Source of the DNA: Raoultibacter timonensis
Lineage (GTDB): Bacteria; Actinomycetota; Coriobacteriia; Coriobacteriales; Eggerthellaceae
Direction: 5' to 3'
NCBI RefSeq assembly: GCF_900240215.1
Contig: NZ_LT964681.1
Span: 907,540-971,539, forward strand
Length of the DNA stretch: 64,000 nt
Below the pieces are notes generated by a model. The model saw only the letters and a program-made list of their open reading frames with translations, was not told the origin of the DNA and did no database searches. Both the position numbers and the translations under genes were made by a program. This document shows, piece by piece, positions 1 through 9,169 of the stretch (within the stretch, counting starts at the first letter, position 1; every line of letters starts with the position of its first letter).

Positions 1-2616
1 AGCGGTTTTGGAAGCAGACGCCCCGAGCTCCTTGTACACGAGTTCAGCAGTCTGCATACGCGTCGCACCGGCAAGACGAACGATTTCAGCGGAAGGCAGC
101 AAGGCCGCGATCTCCGCCTCAACGTTTGCCGACACCGAAGGGGTATCGCCGATGATATAGATCTTGGAAACCGAGGTTGCCGCAGCCATCACGTCGCGCG
201 TCGCCGAAGGCAAGTAACTTGGATCGCTCATCAAGATCGGCGCGTTGCCGAGGGCACCCGAAAGGGAGCTCGCCGCAAGCGCATCGGGGAAATTGTAGTT
301 GTGGCCGGAAGCAACGATGAGCGTAGTCTCAGTTGAGATATCACGTCCATACGTGGCAACTTGCTTGCCGGTCGTATAGCGGTCGGCACCGTAGAGACGC
401 GCGATAGAAAGCGCCTTACCTGCAGGAGGCGCCTCATCGAGCACGTACTGGGACGGAGTAGCCGAATCGCGAACAACAGAGAGCCCGCCCGGGGTCCATT
501 CCATGTAGATCGACTCGTCGGTAACCGCCGTCGTGCCGTCGGCGCGTTTGGCGATAAGCGATCCGACCGCCGCACCGTCCTCGAGACCCTCGACGTTGAT
601 TCGTGCACCAGCGAGCAGGTTCTCGCCTGCGAGAATGGTAGCGTGAGTCTTCGAGTCGAAGTAGATCCCGTTGTCGGTGTCCGACGTTCCGATCTGCGTG
701 GCGTCCTGCACGTTGAGTGTCGAAGGCGCAAATACGATCACGCCGCTTCCGAGGACGGCCGCGGTGTTGCCCGATATGACGGACCGGTCTTTCATGGTGA
801 GCGTGGCGTTCACGGCAATGTGCACACCGCCGCTGATACCCGTAACCGAATTGTCGGTTATCGAAGCATCATCGGCAAACGTCGCTCCGCAACCGCCCGA
901 AAGGATGATGCCACCGGCGACGAACGCTTCGTTGCCCGATATCTCCACATCATCAGAGAAGGTGAAGCTGCTGGTGGTTATGCCGATTCGTTGCGTAAGG
1001 ATCACGCCGCCGCCGATGTTGGCCGCCACATTGTCGGCAATCGAAACATTGCCGGAGACGGTTCCGTCGAAGCCGGACATGTACAGACCGCCGCAGTCAG
1101 TATCGGTTTTATTGTCGTGGATTTCCACGTTGCCGAGAATGTCTGCGTCCATAATGGCAGCGCCCTTTTCATCGCCGTTGTTGATGTACACGCCGCCAAC
1201 CTGGTTGCCATGATTGTACGCAACCTCGAGATCTCCCGACAGCGTCAGCGTTCCGTTGTCCTCGTTGTTATCGCTCGTCGTGTAGGCGATGCCGCCCCCC
1301 ACATCGGATGCGGAGTTGCCGAGAACCTTAACTGTACCGCCGATCGTGATCGGAGCGCTTCCCTTGCCTGAAACGATGCAGATGCCGCCGCCGGCTACGC
1401 CGGCGTTTCCATCGGCAGGGTCGGTGCTTCCGATCGTTCCGCCGGTAATGTTGATCGGACCAGTGCCCCACAGGTTAATGGCGCCGCCGAGGCCCAAGCC
1501 GCCTCCCGTGTTGTTCGTAAAGGCTCCCCCCGTCATGGTAAACGAGCTGCCGTACCTGACATCGCCCATGTAGCTGACAGCGCCGCCGCCGCGACTGCCC
1601 ACGTTGCCGTCGAACGTACCGCCGTAGATGTTCAGCACACCGGCAGACCAGATCGCGCCGCCAAAGTAGTTCAGATCGGTGTTGTTGAGGAACTCGCCAT
1701 CGTTGACGGTCAGCGTCGAGTTGCGACCGACGCAGAACGCACCGCCCGAACCTGCAGAGTTGTTCGAGAACGTCCCACCGTTCACGGTGATCTCAATCGA
1801 GGGAGCGCCCTCGAAATGATGCGATCCGGAAACCGCACCGCCGTGACCGCTATCCCCCTCCTGCACTGGCGCCGAATTGCCGTCGATCAGGCACCCGTCG
1901 TTGAACGCCATCGTGGCGCCTTCGCCGACCGCGTTCACGGCAGCGCCGTTGTAACGCAGGTTGTAACCGGTCGAGCTGGCCATATCGATGATGTTGTTTT
2001 GCAGCACAGCCCCGTCGTTCACCTCGAGGTGGCCGTCTGCGCCCAGCCTGATAAGCGAGCCCGTCACTTCGGTTATGGCCGCACCGCCGCCGTCGATGAC
2101 GATGTCGGTCAGCACGAGCTTCGCACCTCCGGATACCTGGAACAGATCGCTCAGGTATGGAACCGTGGCGCTGCGGCTCAACGTGTAGGTGCCGCCCGCC
2201 TCGCTTGTGAGCGTGACGGTTTTGTTAACCGCTAGAGTGATCAGGCCCTCAACCTCGATATCAGCCCCCACCTCGACGGTGCCCCCGTCGGGTGCCGCCG
2301 CGATGGCAGCTTTAAGATCGCTGAACGTGGTGACAGCGCTCAAAAGCTCGATGCCGCCCTCGTCGGCCGATAAGGCCTCGACGCTCGGCTCGACCGCTTG
2401 CGCGGACTCGTCGGCTACATATTGGATCGGTCCGTCGAAAGGCCGCTCGATTTCGGGGATATCGAGATGTATGGGCTCGACCTCTGCTGGAAAGGCCGCG
2501 TCCAATCCAGGTGATTCGCCGCCTGGCGAGGCGAACGCCTGCCCGGCTCCTGTGAACGGCACGAGGGAAACAGCGAGCAGCACCGCCATCCCCCGCGCCT
2601 TTATCGATTTGATCAT
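1..2616 (-). CDS. Cell-surface beta-helix protein with CWB2 anchor repeats (C-terminus beyond window)
   Basis: Open from the ATG at 2616 to the window edge, 872 codons visible. A Sec signal peptide (about residues 1-30, ending near AFA-SPG) is followed by a long Gly/Asn/Val-rich region with recurrent 'GN.A...GG.I' turns typical of right-handed parallel beta-helices. From about residue 740 comes a cell wall binding repeat 2 (CWB2, PF04122) stretch with 'VASGHNYNFPDALAAS' and 'KIYIIGDTPSVS', nearly the same as in the neighbouring 3160-6561 protein. CWB2 repeats bind anionic wall polymers, so this is probably a wall-attached adhesin or S-layer-like protein. The start follows the MarR stop by 11 nt with an AAGGAAA ribosome site, so the two are co-translated. 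The ligand is unknown, and the remaining CWB2 repeats must lie outside the window. Confidence 0.85.
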   Translation of the reverse strand, partial: MIKSIKARGMAVLLAVSLVPFTGAGQAFASPGGESPGLDAAFPAEVEPIHLDIPEIERPFDGPIQYVADESAQAVEPSVEALSADEGGIELLSAVTTFSDLKAAIAAAPDGGTVEVGADIEVEGLITLAVNKTVTLTSEAGGTYTLSRSATVPYLSDLFQVSGGAKLVLTDIVIDGGGAAITEVTGSLIRLGADGHLEVNDGAVLQNNIIDMASSTGYNLRYNGAAVNAVGEGATMAFNDGCLIDGNSAPVQEGDSGHGGAVSGSHHFEGAPSIEITVNGGTFSNNSAGSGGAFCVGRNSTLTVNDGEFLNNTDLNYFGGAIWSAGVLNIYGGTFDGNVGSRGGGAVSYMGDVRYGSSFTMTGGAFTNNTGGGLGLGGAINLWGTGPINITGGTIGSTDPADGNAGVAGGGICIVSGKGSAPITIGGTVKVLGNSASDVGGGIAYTTSDNNEDNGTLTLSGDLEVAYNHGNQVGGVYINNGDEKGAAIMDADILGNVEIHDNKTDTDCGGLYMSGFDGTVSGNVSIADNVAANIGGGVILTQRIGITTSSFTFSDDVEISGNEAFVAGGIILSGGCGATFADDASITDNSVTGISGGVHIAVNATLTMKDRSVISGNTAAVLGSGVIVFAPSTLNVQDATQIGTSDTDNGIYFDSKTHATILAGENLLAGARINVEGLEDGAAVGSLIAKRADGTTAVTDESIYMEWTPGGLSVVRDSATPSQYVLDEAPPAGKALSIARLYGADRYTTGKQVATYGRDISTETTLIVASGHNYNFPDALAASSLSGALGNAPILMSDPSYLPSATRDVMAAATSVSKIYIIGDTPSVSANVEAEIAALLPSAEIVRLAGATRMQTAELVYKELGASASKTA

Positions 2617-2627
2617 AGAGTTTCCTT

Positions 2628-3056
2628 TCAGAAATAGCCAAACGCCCGTTGCTCGGGTTCGTCGACCGAACCCCATTCGCTGAACAGTTCAACCGCCGTC
2701 GACACCGCGTTGAGTGCTTCAGGAGGTAGATCAACCAGTCGTTTTCTCGTTCCAAGATCGATCGGGCAGCTTTCAATGAGCTGCTCGCCTGTTTCGGTGA
2801 GCGCGATATCGATCGTGCGCTTGTCGCCGATGTCCGGATCGGACACCACGAGGTAGTCCTTCTCTTCAAGCCGTTCGACAAACGCTCGCGTTGCTTGCGT
2901 GGAACACCGGTTTGCGCGCGCGATGTCGGTGAGGGTCGCATGCCCTTTACGAGCCGCGACGGCAATGAGGATGAGATACTCTCGTCCTGTTAAGTGGCCG
3001 TATTTTGCTCTGAGCATCGCATCGATGTCGGCTTTCAGAGCGAGCAATTCGTCCAT
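2628..3056 (-). CDS. MarR-family transcriptional regulator
   Basis: A 142-aa winged-helix protein. The recognition-helix region 'TLTDIARANRCSTQATRAF' (about residues 40-60) and the wing 'DPDIGDKRTIDIALTETG' match MarR regulators, which act as dimers on palindromic operators and often respond to phenolics or oxidants. I chose the ATG at 3056 because GGAG lies 6 nt upstream; a TTG at 3068 would place that site inside the gene. It is sandwiched between two paralogous surface-protein genes on the same strand, so it probably controls them and itself. A 6-6-6 inverted repeat in front of the upstream surface gene (6602-6619) is a candidate operator. The effector is not predictable from sequence. Confidence 0.85.
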   Translation of the reverse strand: MDELLALKADIDAMLRAKYGHLTGREYLILIAVAARKGHATLTDIARANRCSTQATRAFVERLEEKDYLVVSDPDIGDKRTIDIALTETGEQLIESCPIDLGTRKRLVDLPPEALNAVSTAVELFSEWGSVDEPEQRAFGYF

Positions 3057-3100
3057 TGCGAGCTCCAATCACTACTGTTTTTCAAAAGTGCTTCGTCCAT

Positions 3101-3126
3101 TCCCGCCCAACCGTAGTCGGGCGGGA
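3101..3126 (-). other. Stem-loop between surface-protein gene and marR
   Basis: Perfect 8-bp inverted repeat TCCCGCCC/GGGCGGGA with a 10-nt loop, lying just after the stop of the 3160-6561 gene and before the MarR start. No clear T tract follows on either strand. It could be a weak terminator, an attenuator or an mRNA-stabilising hairpin that sets the expression ratio of the two parts of the operon. Confidence 0.5.
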
Positions 3127-3159
3127 TATGTAAGCGGTTTGCGCCTTGCCAGTCTGTTT

Positions 3160-6100
3160 CTAACTGAGATCGAAAGCCACCGAATCATCGGGCTTCCAAG
3201 AAGGTTCATCGAACTGAATGGCGTTTACATATGCGCGCATGGTGGGTACGGCAACCGATTTCTCGTCACCGAAGAATCGAACTTCCGAAACCGAAGACTC
3301 GGCGGCCTGAATCGCTGAGAGAACAGCGGGGTGAACCCGATCGGTCCAAGTAAGAAGAATCACCGATCCGTGCATGCCTTGCAGCGCACCACCAGCAAGC
3401 GCATCTGAGTGCGAGTCGGCTCGAGTAAGTGCAAGGTTATCGTAGGAGAGGGCCTCGGCACCACGTGCTGAATCAGTTGCCCACTCGGCGAATAGAGCTG
3501 AGGTCTCCACGCGATCAGCGCCTCCAAGGCGAACAACATCAACATCAGCAAGGCCTGTTGCGGCAAGTGCCTGGTTGACCACCGAGGCGGGCACTGAAAG
3601 CTCGCTGCCCATCACAACGATTCGCTCAAAGCCACCTGAAGCAAGCGCCTCAATAGTAGTCTGCGCAAGTCCCGTCTCCGCGAAGTCGGTCAAGAAGATG
3701 GGGCTTACCGTGTAAGCCGCCCACGAAGACGCAGACAGCGAATCCGGGAAATCCATCGAACGTGCGATAATGGCCGTTTTCGACGCCTTCGTCCCGATCT
3801 CATCAAAAATGAGCTCTGCGGTGCGCATGCGCGTCTCCCCGGCAAGTCGAACGATTTGCGCCGAAGGGAGCACCGAGGCAATCTCAGCCTCTACGGCAGA
3901 TGAAACAGAAGGCGTATCGCCGATGATGTATACCTTCGTCGCCGAAGCTGCTTGCCCGATAAGCGTGCGCGTTGACGCGGGCAGCGCACTTGGATCGGTA
4001 AGCAGAATGGGCGCATTGCCATTTGCTCCCGAAAGCGAACTGGCCGCAAGGGCATCGGGGAAGTTGTAGTTATGCCCCGATGCGACGATCAACACATCCT
4101 CCATCGAGATATCGCGCTCGTAATTTGCCACCTGCCTTGCAGTTTCATAGCGCTCGGAACCGAAAAGCCGTGCAATCGTGAGAACATCGACATCCGTTTT
4201 GGCTTCAAGCACATATTCGGACGTGTTCGATGCATTGCGAACGACAGAATAGGTTCCAGCCGTCCAAGCCATGAAGGCCGATTCGTCGGTAACCGCCGCC
4301 GATGCGTCGGCACGCTTGGCAACGAGCGCACCTTCGGCTGCACCGTCTTCGAGACCTTCGAAATTGATGCGAGCACCCGCAAGCAAATCTTTACCCGCAG
4401 GAACCGTAGCCGACATGCCCGATGCAAGAAACACGCCGTTATCGGTGTCGGATGCGCCGATCTGCGGCGTATCCCATACGTTGAGCGTCGAGTTCGGATA
4501 TACGGCGATGCCGGACGACCCGCCCGCCAAACCGTTTCCGAGAATCGTTACGGAATCGGAGACGTTCAGAATGCCGCCCTTGTCGATGATGATGCCGCCT
4601 GTTTCATTGACCGCATCGTTGTCGGACACCGATGCGGTATCGATCAGGTTCACCGTCGACGTATCGCCAGCGGTCGTCTGCGTGAGGTAGATGCCGCCGG
4701 CCGCGTTGTTCGCCGTGCTGCCTCCGGTCAGATTCGCATTGTTGCCGTCGATGGTACTCGCACCGCCGACGGTAGCCGTGCTGCCGAGCAAGAACAGGCC
4801 GGCTCCCAGATCGCCGAAGTTGCCGTCGATAGCAACGCTGTCGGCCGTTTCGAGCGAAACGCCACTCGACAGGCACACGCCGCCGCCGAGCTCTGCGGTG
4901 TTGCCCGATACGGTCACGTCGTCGCTGAGTTTCAGCACAGTGGACAGCGAGGAGCTGAACGGCATGAGCCGGATGCCGCCGCCGTACTTCGCCGTGTTGC
5001 CCGATACGGTGAACGCGTCGGTTATTTCTGCATCGACACCGCACAGGTAGATGCCTCCGGCCTGCCCGCTTGCAGTGTTTCCGGAAACCTCCGCGTCGCC
5101 ACCGAGGGTGATGAGCGCATTCACGTTCGCATTCTCAGCCTGGATGGAAAGACCGCCCACATCTTTCGAGGTGTTGCCGGTGATCTTCGCGTTGCCGGAA
5201 AGCTCGAAGACGCGCTGATGCGTAGCACTCCTATCGGGCATGAGAATGGCTACGCCGCCGCCCGTCGTGGTGGCACTGTTTCCGCTGATGACCGCGTTGC
5301 CTGAGATCACGATACCGGTTTTCGCATTATAGGGCTCATAGTATTCATGGTAGATGCCGCCGCCGTACTTCGCCTTATTATCAGAGATGGAACCGCCGAG
5401 GATCTGCGTGTAGCCACCTGCGCCCTGCCAGATGCCGCCGCCCCATCCGGATCCGATGATGGCTTCGTTTTCGGATATCTCTCCCCCGGTCATCGTGAAC
5501 TCGCCGCTGCTGACATAGACGCCGCCACCGCCGCGCGTACCGATGTTATGGGAGATGGAACCGCCGGAAAACTCGAAGAAACCGGTTGTGCACACGCCGC
5601 CGCCAAGATAGTCGGGGGTCGATTTGTTGTAGACGATATCGCCGCCCGTCATCTGCACCTCGACAACGGTCGAGCCGGTTGCCAGGCCACCGCCGCCGCC
5701 CTTGGCTTCGTTGTACTGGATCGTACCGCCCGAAACAAACAGCTTCGAGGCGTCGTTGTAGGGATACGACTGGCTCACGTACACGCCGCCGCCAATACCG
5801 TGGTTTTCACCAGGAGTCTTGTTGTACTCGACAACCGACCCCTCGTTGATGTAGACCGTCGAGTTGACGATTGCGTTGAGGCCGCCGCCGTTGCCTGCGG
5901 ACTTCACGTTGTTGCGCAGCACCGCACCGGTATTGAGGGTGATTGTGCCCTGATCGTTCGCCTCGACGAGCGATCCGGTAACGCCCGCAATGGCATCGCC
6001 GCCGCCGTCGAGTACGATGTTCTGCAGCGTGATCTTGCCGCCGCCAGTGGTCAGGAAGAACGCGCCCTTGAATCCTGAATCGCGCGTAAGCGTTACGGGG

Positions 6101-6561
6101 CTCGCCTCATCGCTGAAGATAAGCACGTCGTAATTCGCTTGTATGGTGTTGGTGGATGTGATGGGAAAGCCGGCGGTTATCTCGATTTCCGGCTCCTGTG
6201 CCGAAAGGGCCGCCTGCAACCCCGCCTCGGTGGAAACCTGGGTTGCCGCGAGGGGAGCTATGTAAGAAGTTGTATTAACGGCCTCGGAAAAGCCGACGCT
6301 AACCTCTTCGCCGCCCCATCCGGGAATCTCTATCTCGATTCCACCGGAGAGTTTACCGAACTTGGCCGGAGTCAAAAGATCGTTGTACTGATCGGTCGAC
6401 AATCGGGATTCCGACCGATCGGAATAGCTTGCTAGCAGGTGCGCGCTTGGGTCGTCTTCTGCACTAGCGGAAGGCGGAGAAATTACTACCCCCCCCAGTT
6501 GCAGAGCGAGACATGCTGCAAGCACGACAGCCATGCCACGCTGTTGCATAGATTTCGCCAT
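3160..6561 (-). CDS. Large beta-helix surface protein with three CWB2 repeats
   Basis: 1,133 aa. Signal peptide at about residues 1-34 (ending SASA-ED). Residues ~100-780 are a repetitive beta-helix region with many 'GGGIYL', 'VSGNTA' and 'SDNDA' turns, reminiscent of polymorphic outer-membrane-protein-like or pectate-lyase-like solenoids. Three CWB2 units begin near residues 794 (RLFGSERYETA), 905 (RLAGETRMRTA) and 1010 (RLGGADRVETS) and would anchor the protein non-covalently to the wall. It is a paralogue of the 1-2616 protein, with closest similarity in the anchor. The ribosome site is AGAAAGGA before ATG. A run of eight G residues falls in the signal-peptide codons (6489-6496). Probable adhesin or surface-coat protein; the target is unknown. 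Confidence 0.87.
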   Translation of the reverse strand: MAKSMQQRGMAVVLAACLALQLGGVVISPPSASAEDDPSAHLLASYSDRSESRLSTDQYNDLLTPAKFGKLSGGIEIEIPGWGGEEVSVGFSEAVNTTSYIAPLAATQVSTEAGLQAALSAQEPEIEITAGFPITSTNTIQANYDVLIFSDEASPVTLTRDSGFKGAFFLTTGGGKITLQNIVLDGGGDAIAGVTGSLVEANDQGTITLNTGAVLRNNVKSAGNGGGLNAIVNSTVYINEGSVVEYNKTPGENHGIGGGVYVSQSYPYNDASKLFVSGGTIQYNEAKGGGGGLATGSTVVEVQMTGGDIVYNKSTPDYLGGGVCTTGFFEFSGGSISHNIGTRGGGGVYVSSGEFTMTGGEISENEAIIGSGWGGGIWQGAGGYTQILGGSISDNKAKYGGGIYHEYYEPYNAKTGIVISGNAVISGNSATTTGGGVAILMPDRSATHQRVFELSGNAKITGNTSKDVGGLSIQAENANVNALITLGGDAEVSGNTASGQAGGIYLCGVDAEITDAFTVSGNTAKYGGGIRLMPFSSSLSTVLKLSDDVTVSGNTAELGGGVCLSSGVSLETADSVAIDGNFGDLGAGLFLLGSTATVGGASTIDGNNANLTGGSTANNAAGGIYLTQTTAGDTSTVNLIDTASVSDNDAVNETGGIIIDKGGILNVSDSVTILGNGLAGGSSGIAVYPNSTLNVWDTPQIGASDTDNGVFLASGMSATVPAGKDLLAGARINFEGLEDGAAEGALVAKRADASAAVTDESAFMAWTAGTYSVVRNASNTSEYVLEAKTDVDVLTIARLFGSERYETARQVANYERDISMEDVLIVASGHNYNFPDALAASSLSGANGNAPILLTDPSALPASTRTLIGQAASATKVYIIGDTPSVSSAVEAEIASVLPSAQIVRLAGETRMRTAELIFDEIGTKASKTAIIARSMDFPDSLSASSWAAYTVSPIFLTDFAETGLAQTTIEALASGGFERIVVMGSELSVPASVVNQALAATGLADVDVVRLGGADRVETSALFAEWATDSARGAEALSYDNLALTRADSHSDALAGGALQGMHGSVILLTWTDRVHPAVLSAIQAAESSVSEVRFFGDEKSVAVPTMRAYVNAIQFDEPSWKPDDSVAFDLS

Positions 6562-6591
6562 AGTGAATCCTTTCTGGGTTCCGGCTCAATT

Positions 6592-6627
6592 GATTAATAA
6601 ATTACCTATTTTCAGGTAAGAATGCAA
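6592..6627 (-). promoter_or_regulatory. Putative promoter with embedded palindromic operator
   Basis: On the minus strand a -35-like TTGCAT (6622-6627) is followed after 17 bp by TAATTT (6599-6604), with a further AT-rich TTATTAAT just downstream. The inverted repeat TTACCT-N6-AGGTAA (6602-6619) lies between and overlaps the -10 element, the usual place for a repressor operator. It is the best candidate binding site for the MarR regulator encoded downstream. The promoter elements are weak matches; the palindrome is exact. Confidence 0.5.
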
Positions 6628-6763
6628 GAACTTTTATATAATTAGTTAAGTTTTTTGCGGATGTGGTGGATCAAAACACAAAACGGCCTTATACCCGAGC
6701 CGCTTTGCATTCGTTTATCCTGATGATCAGCTTGCAGGCAGTCCGACGTCAAGCAACCGCTTC

Positions 6764-8107
6764 CTAGCGGGTCTCCTCAATCGAAGGAAAATCGCGAATC
6801 GCTCCGTTCTTGAGCACAAGCGTTACCACGGTTCCCTTGCCCAGTTCGCTCTCGATTTCCATATGAGTGCCGGGCCCGAAGTACCCGCGGATGCGGTCGT
6901 TCACGTTCTTGACGGCGATGCCGAGCCCCTTCGACGATTGCGGGTGGAGGATGTTCTGTCGCGCCTCTTCGGTCATGCCTACGCCGTTGTCCCTCACGCG
7001 CACGTGCACATCGTCGCCTTCGCGCACACCGCTCACTTCGATCTCGAGCATTCCCTCCGACGGCATGGCATGACGCACCGCGTTCTCCACTAAGGGCTGG
7101 ATCAAAAACGGCGGCACCATCATATCCTCGACCTCGGGCTCGACGTCGACATCGATCGAAACGCGATCCTCGCCGAAACGCGCCACCTCGAACGAGAAGT
7201 ACCGCAGCGTCTGTTCGAGTTCGCGAGCAAATAGGATCAGCTCGGCCGAATCTTCAAGCGTGCGGCGGTAGAACACCGCGAACTCACGGAGCAGGATGCG
7301 GGCTTTCTCGGGGTTCGTCCTGATAAGCGAAGCGATCGTGTTGATGGTGTTGAAAAGGAAATGAGGGTTGATCTGGCTTTGCAGCGCCTTAAGCTCCATG
7401 CTTGTCGCGAGCTTGGTCTGCTGCTCGAGGGCGGCGGCGGCCATCTGCGTCGAAAGCAGCTTGCCGAATCCCTCGGCGATCGACTTCTGCGTCTCGCTGA
7501 TGTGATGGGGACGGCGGTAGTAGAACTTGAGCGTACCCTCCACGTGGCCGCCCATCGCAAGCGGAACGATGATAGCCGCTTTGATGCTCGTTTCCGTAGG
7601 AAACCCGATGTCCTCGGTGGTCAGCAGAATGCGCATACGCCCGTCTTGCAGCGTTGCGTGGGTGGCATGCGTGCGGATTTCGCTGCCAGTGGGGTTGCGG
7701 TCCTCTTCGACGCCCGCGTACCCGAGTATCTGATCCTTATCGGTGATGGCAACGGCTATCGCTGCCGTCGAGGGCAAAAGCAGACGGCACACCTTCTGCG
7801 CCGACGACTTGTTCAGCCCCTCCTTCATGCACGCTAGCGTCTGGCTGGCCAGCTTGAGCATGGCGTCCGACTGCCGAGCCCGCACGTTATCGGGATCCAT
7901 GAGCAAGCGGATAACCACAACGAGCGAGAACGTGAACACGATGCCCGCACCCACCATAATGCCGATGTTCTTGTTGGGCATGGCGATCGAGTACAGCAGA
8001 ATGAAGCCCGACAGCACCACGAACGTGAACATGAGCATTTCGAGGGTGAAGAAGCGGGGCAGCGTCGACGATTGCCGATTCTTGTCGGTTTTCTTAGGTT
8101 GGGCCAT
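6764..8107 (-). CDS. LytS/YehU-type sensor histidine kinase
   Basis: 447 aa. Two N-terminal membrane helices (about residues 20-64), a GAF-like sensory region (about 75-225), then a His_kinase domain (PF06580) with the family motif 'INPHFLFNTINT' near residue 247 and an HATPase domain with 'LVENAVRHA' and 'DNGVGM'. This family autophosphorylates and normally signals to a LytTR-domain response regulator controlling surface or metabolite genes. No response regulator lies in the window, so the partner must be elsewhere. The ATG at 8107 is preferred over 8116 because GGAGGAG lies 9 nt before the former and directly abuts the latter. It follows the TauE/SafE gene by about 48 nt on the same strand and may be co-transcribed with it. 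Confidence 0.88.
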   Translation of the reverse strand: MAQPKKTDKNRQSSTLPRFFTLEMLMFTFVVLSGFILLYSIAMPNKNIGIMVGAGIVFTFSLVVVIRLLMDPDNVRARQSDAMLKLASQTLACMKEGLNKSSAQKVCRLLLPSTAAIAVAITDKDQILGYAGVEEDRNPTGSEIRTHATHATLQDGRMRILLTTEDIGFPTETSIKAAIIVPLAMGGHVEGTLKFYYRRPHHISETQKSIAEGFGKLLSTQMAAAALEQQTKLATSMELKALQSQINPHFLFNTINTIASLIRTNPEKARILLREFAVFYRRTLEDSAELILFARELEQTLRYFSFEVARFGEDRVSIDVDVEPEVEDMMVPPFLIQPLVENAVRHAMPSEGMLEIEVSGVREGDDVHVRVRDNGVGMTEEARQNILHPQSSKGLGIAVKNVNDRIRGYFGPGTHMEIESELGKGTVVTLVLKNGAIRDFPSIEETR

Positions 8108-8155
8108 GAGGCGCATCTCCTCCGCGTTGTGCTTGCCATTGGCCTCCGAGGCCGT

Positions 8156-9016
8156 TTATGCGATGACGCCCGTTTCGTTCAAAACAAGCAGAATCGCCGC
8201 CACGATCAGGAAGCCGCCGAAGATGAACCTCAGTATACGCTCTGGCACCTTGCGCACAAGCCGCGCTCCGATAACCGCACCGGGAATGGAGCCGACCGCC
8301 ACCATAATGCCTGCCGTGTAGTTGATGTTGCCGAGCAAACCTTGCTCGATAACGCCAGGGATTGCGAGAATCATCACGGCGATCAGCGAAGTGCCCGAGG
8401 CTTTCTTCATGGGGATGCCGATAAGCGAAAGCATGAGCGGAACCATGATGAACCCGCCGCCCACGCCAACGTATCCCGAAGCAAGGCCCGCACCAAGTCC
8501 GATGCACGCACCGATGAGCAGCTGCTTGCGGGAAAGCTTAACGCTCGCGTTTTGCTCATCGGACACGCTGGGCTGTGCGACGTTCGGGGTGCTCGACGTT
8601 TCTGGCACGGCCGCTCCGCTCGCCGCCGCCTTCGCGGGCTTCGTCTTGAAAGCCTTGCGCAGCATGCTGACAGCCGAATATCCGATGATCAGCGCTGCAG
8701 CCGCCATGATCAACCATGCGGGCGAGATAGTCGCCAACCACACACCGAGCGGAGAGGTGCAGGCGCCACCGATACCGGCGGCTACACCGAGCGAGACGAT
8801 GCAGGTTTTAGCGCGGATGTGGGACACCGCCCCCGAAATGGAGGTCGGGATAATGGTGAAGAGCGAAGTGGCCGTCGACATGATCGCACTCATGTCGAAC
8901 GCAAGGCGAAATATCGGCACCATGACGGTGCCGCCCCCGATGCCGAGCATACCCGACAGGATGCCGATACCGATGCCCACAAGCACCGGAGCAATATATG
9001 CTACAAAGACGTCCAT
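8156..9016 (-). CDS. TauE/SafE-family sulfite/anion exporter
   Basis: 286 aa with about eight hydrophobic helices arranged as two similar halves. Each half begins with a Gly-rich stretch ('GMLGIGGGTVMVPIF' near the N-terminus, 'GYVGVGGGFIMVPLM' in the second half), the hallmark of the TauE/SafE family (PF01925), which moves sulfite, sulfoacetate or other small organic anions across the membrane. The loop between halves (about residues 110-160) is hydrophilic. It precedes the sensor kinase on the same strand, so the kinase may respond to the transported anion, though this is only contextual. The ribosome site is weak (AAAGAAG). The substrate cannot be assigned. Confidence 0.87.
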   Translation of the reverse strand: MDVFVAYIAPVLVGIGIGILSGMLGIGGGTVMVPIFRLAFDMSAIMSTATSLFTIIPTSISGAVSHIRAKTCIVSLGVAAGIGGACTSPLGVWLATISPAWLIMAAAALIIGYSAVSMLRKAFKTKPAKAAASGAAVPETSSTPNVAQPSVSDEQNASVKLSRKQLLIGACIGLGAGLASGYVGVGGGFIMVPLMLSLIGIPMKKASGTSLIAVMILAIPGVIEQGLLGNINYTAGIMVAVGSIPGAVIGARLVRKVPERILRFIFGGFLIVAAILLVLNETGVIA

Positions 9017-9169
9017 CGATCAATCGCTTCTTTCACCTGTCGCAAACCGAAAGCCGTTCATCCCTCGCGCAATGCCGCGTTCTTGCAGCAAAGCGCTGGG
9101 CACACGAAGATTGTGCCACTACAGCAGGGGCGCTTCTCCCCTTGTCACAGGATCGTTTCCCATCCGAGC

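Noticed and set aside
4072-5304. 410-codon plus-strand frame inside the surface protein gene
   Set aside because: Antisense of beta-helix repeats; its composition mirrors the repeat structure.
4000-6100. Possible CRISPR or tandem DNA repeats because of recurring short words
   Set aside because: The recurrences are degenerate codons for beta-helix turns inside one ORF, without constant repeat and spacer lengths.
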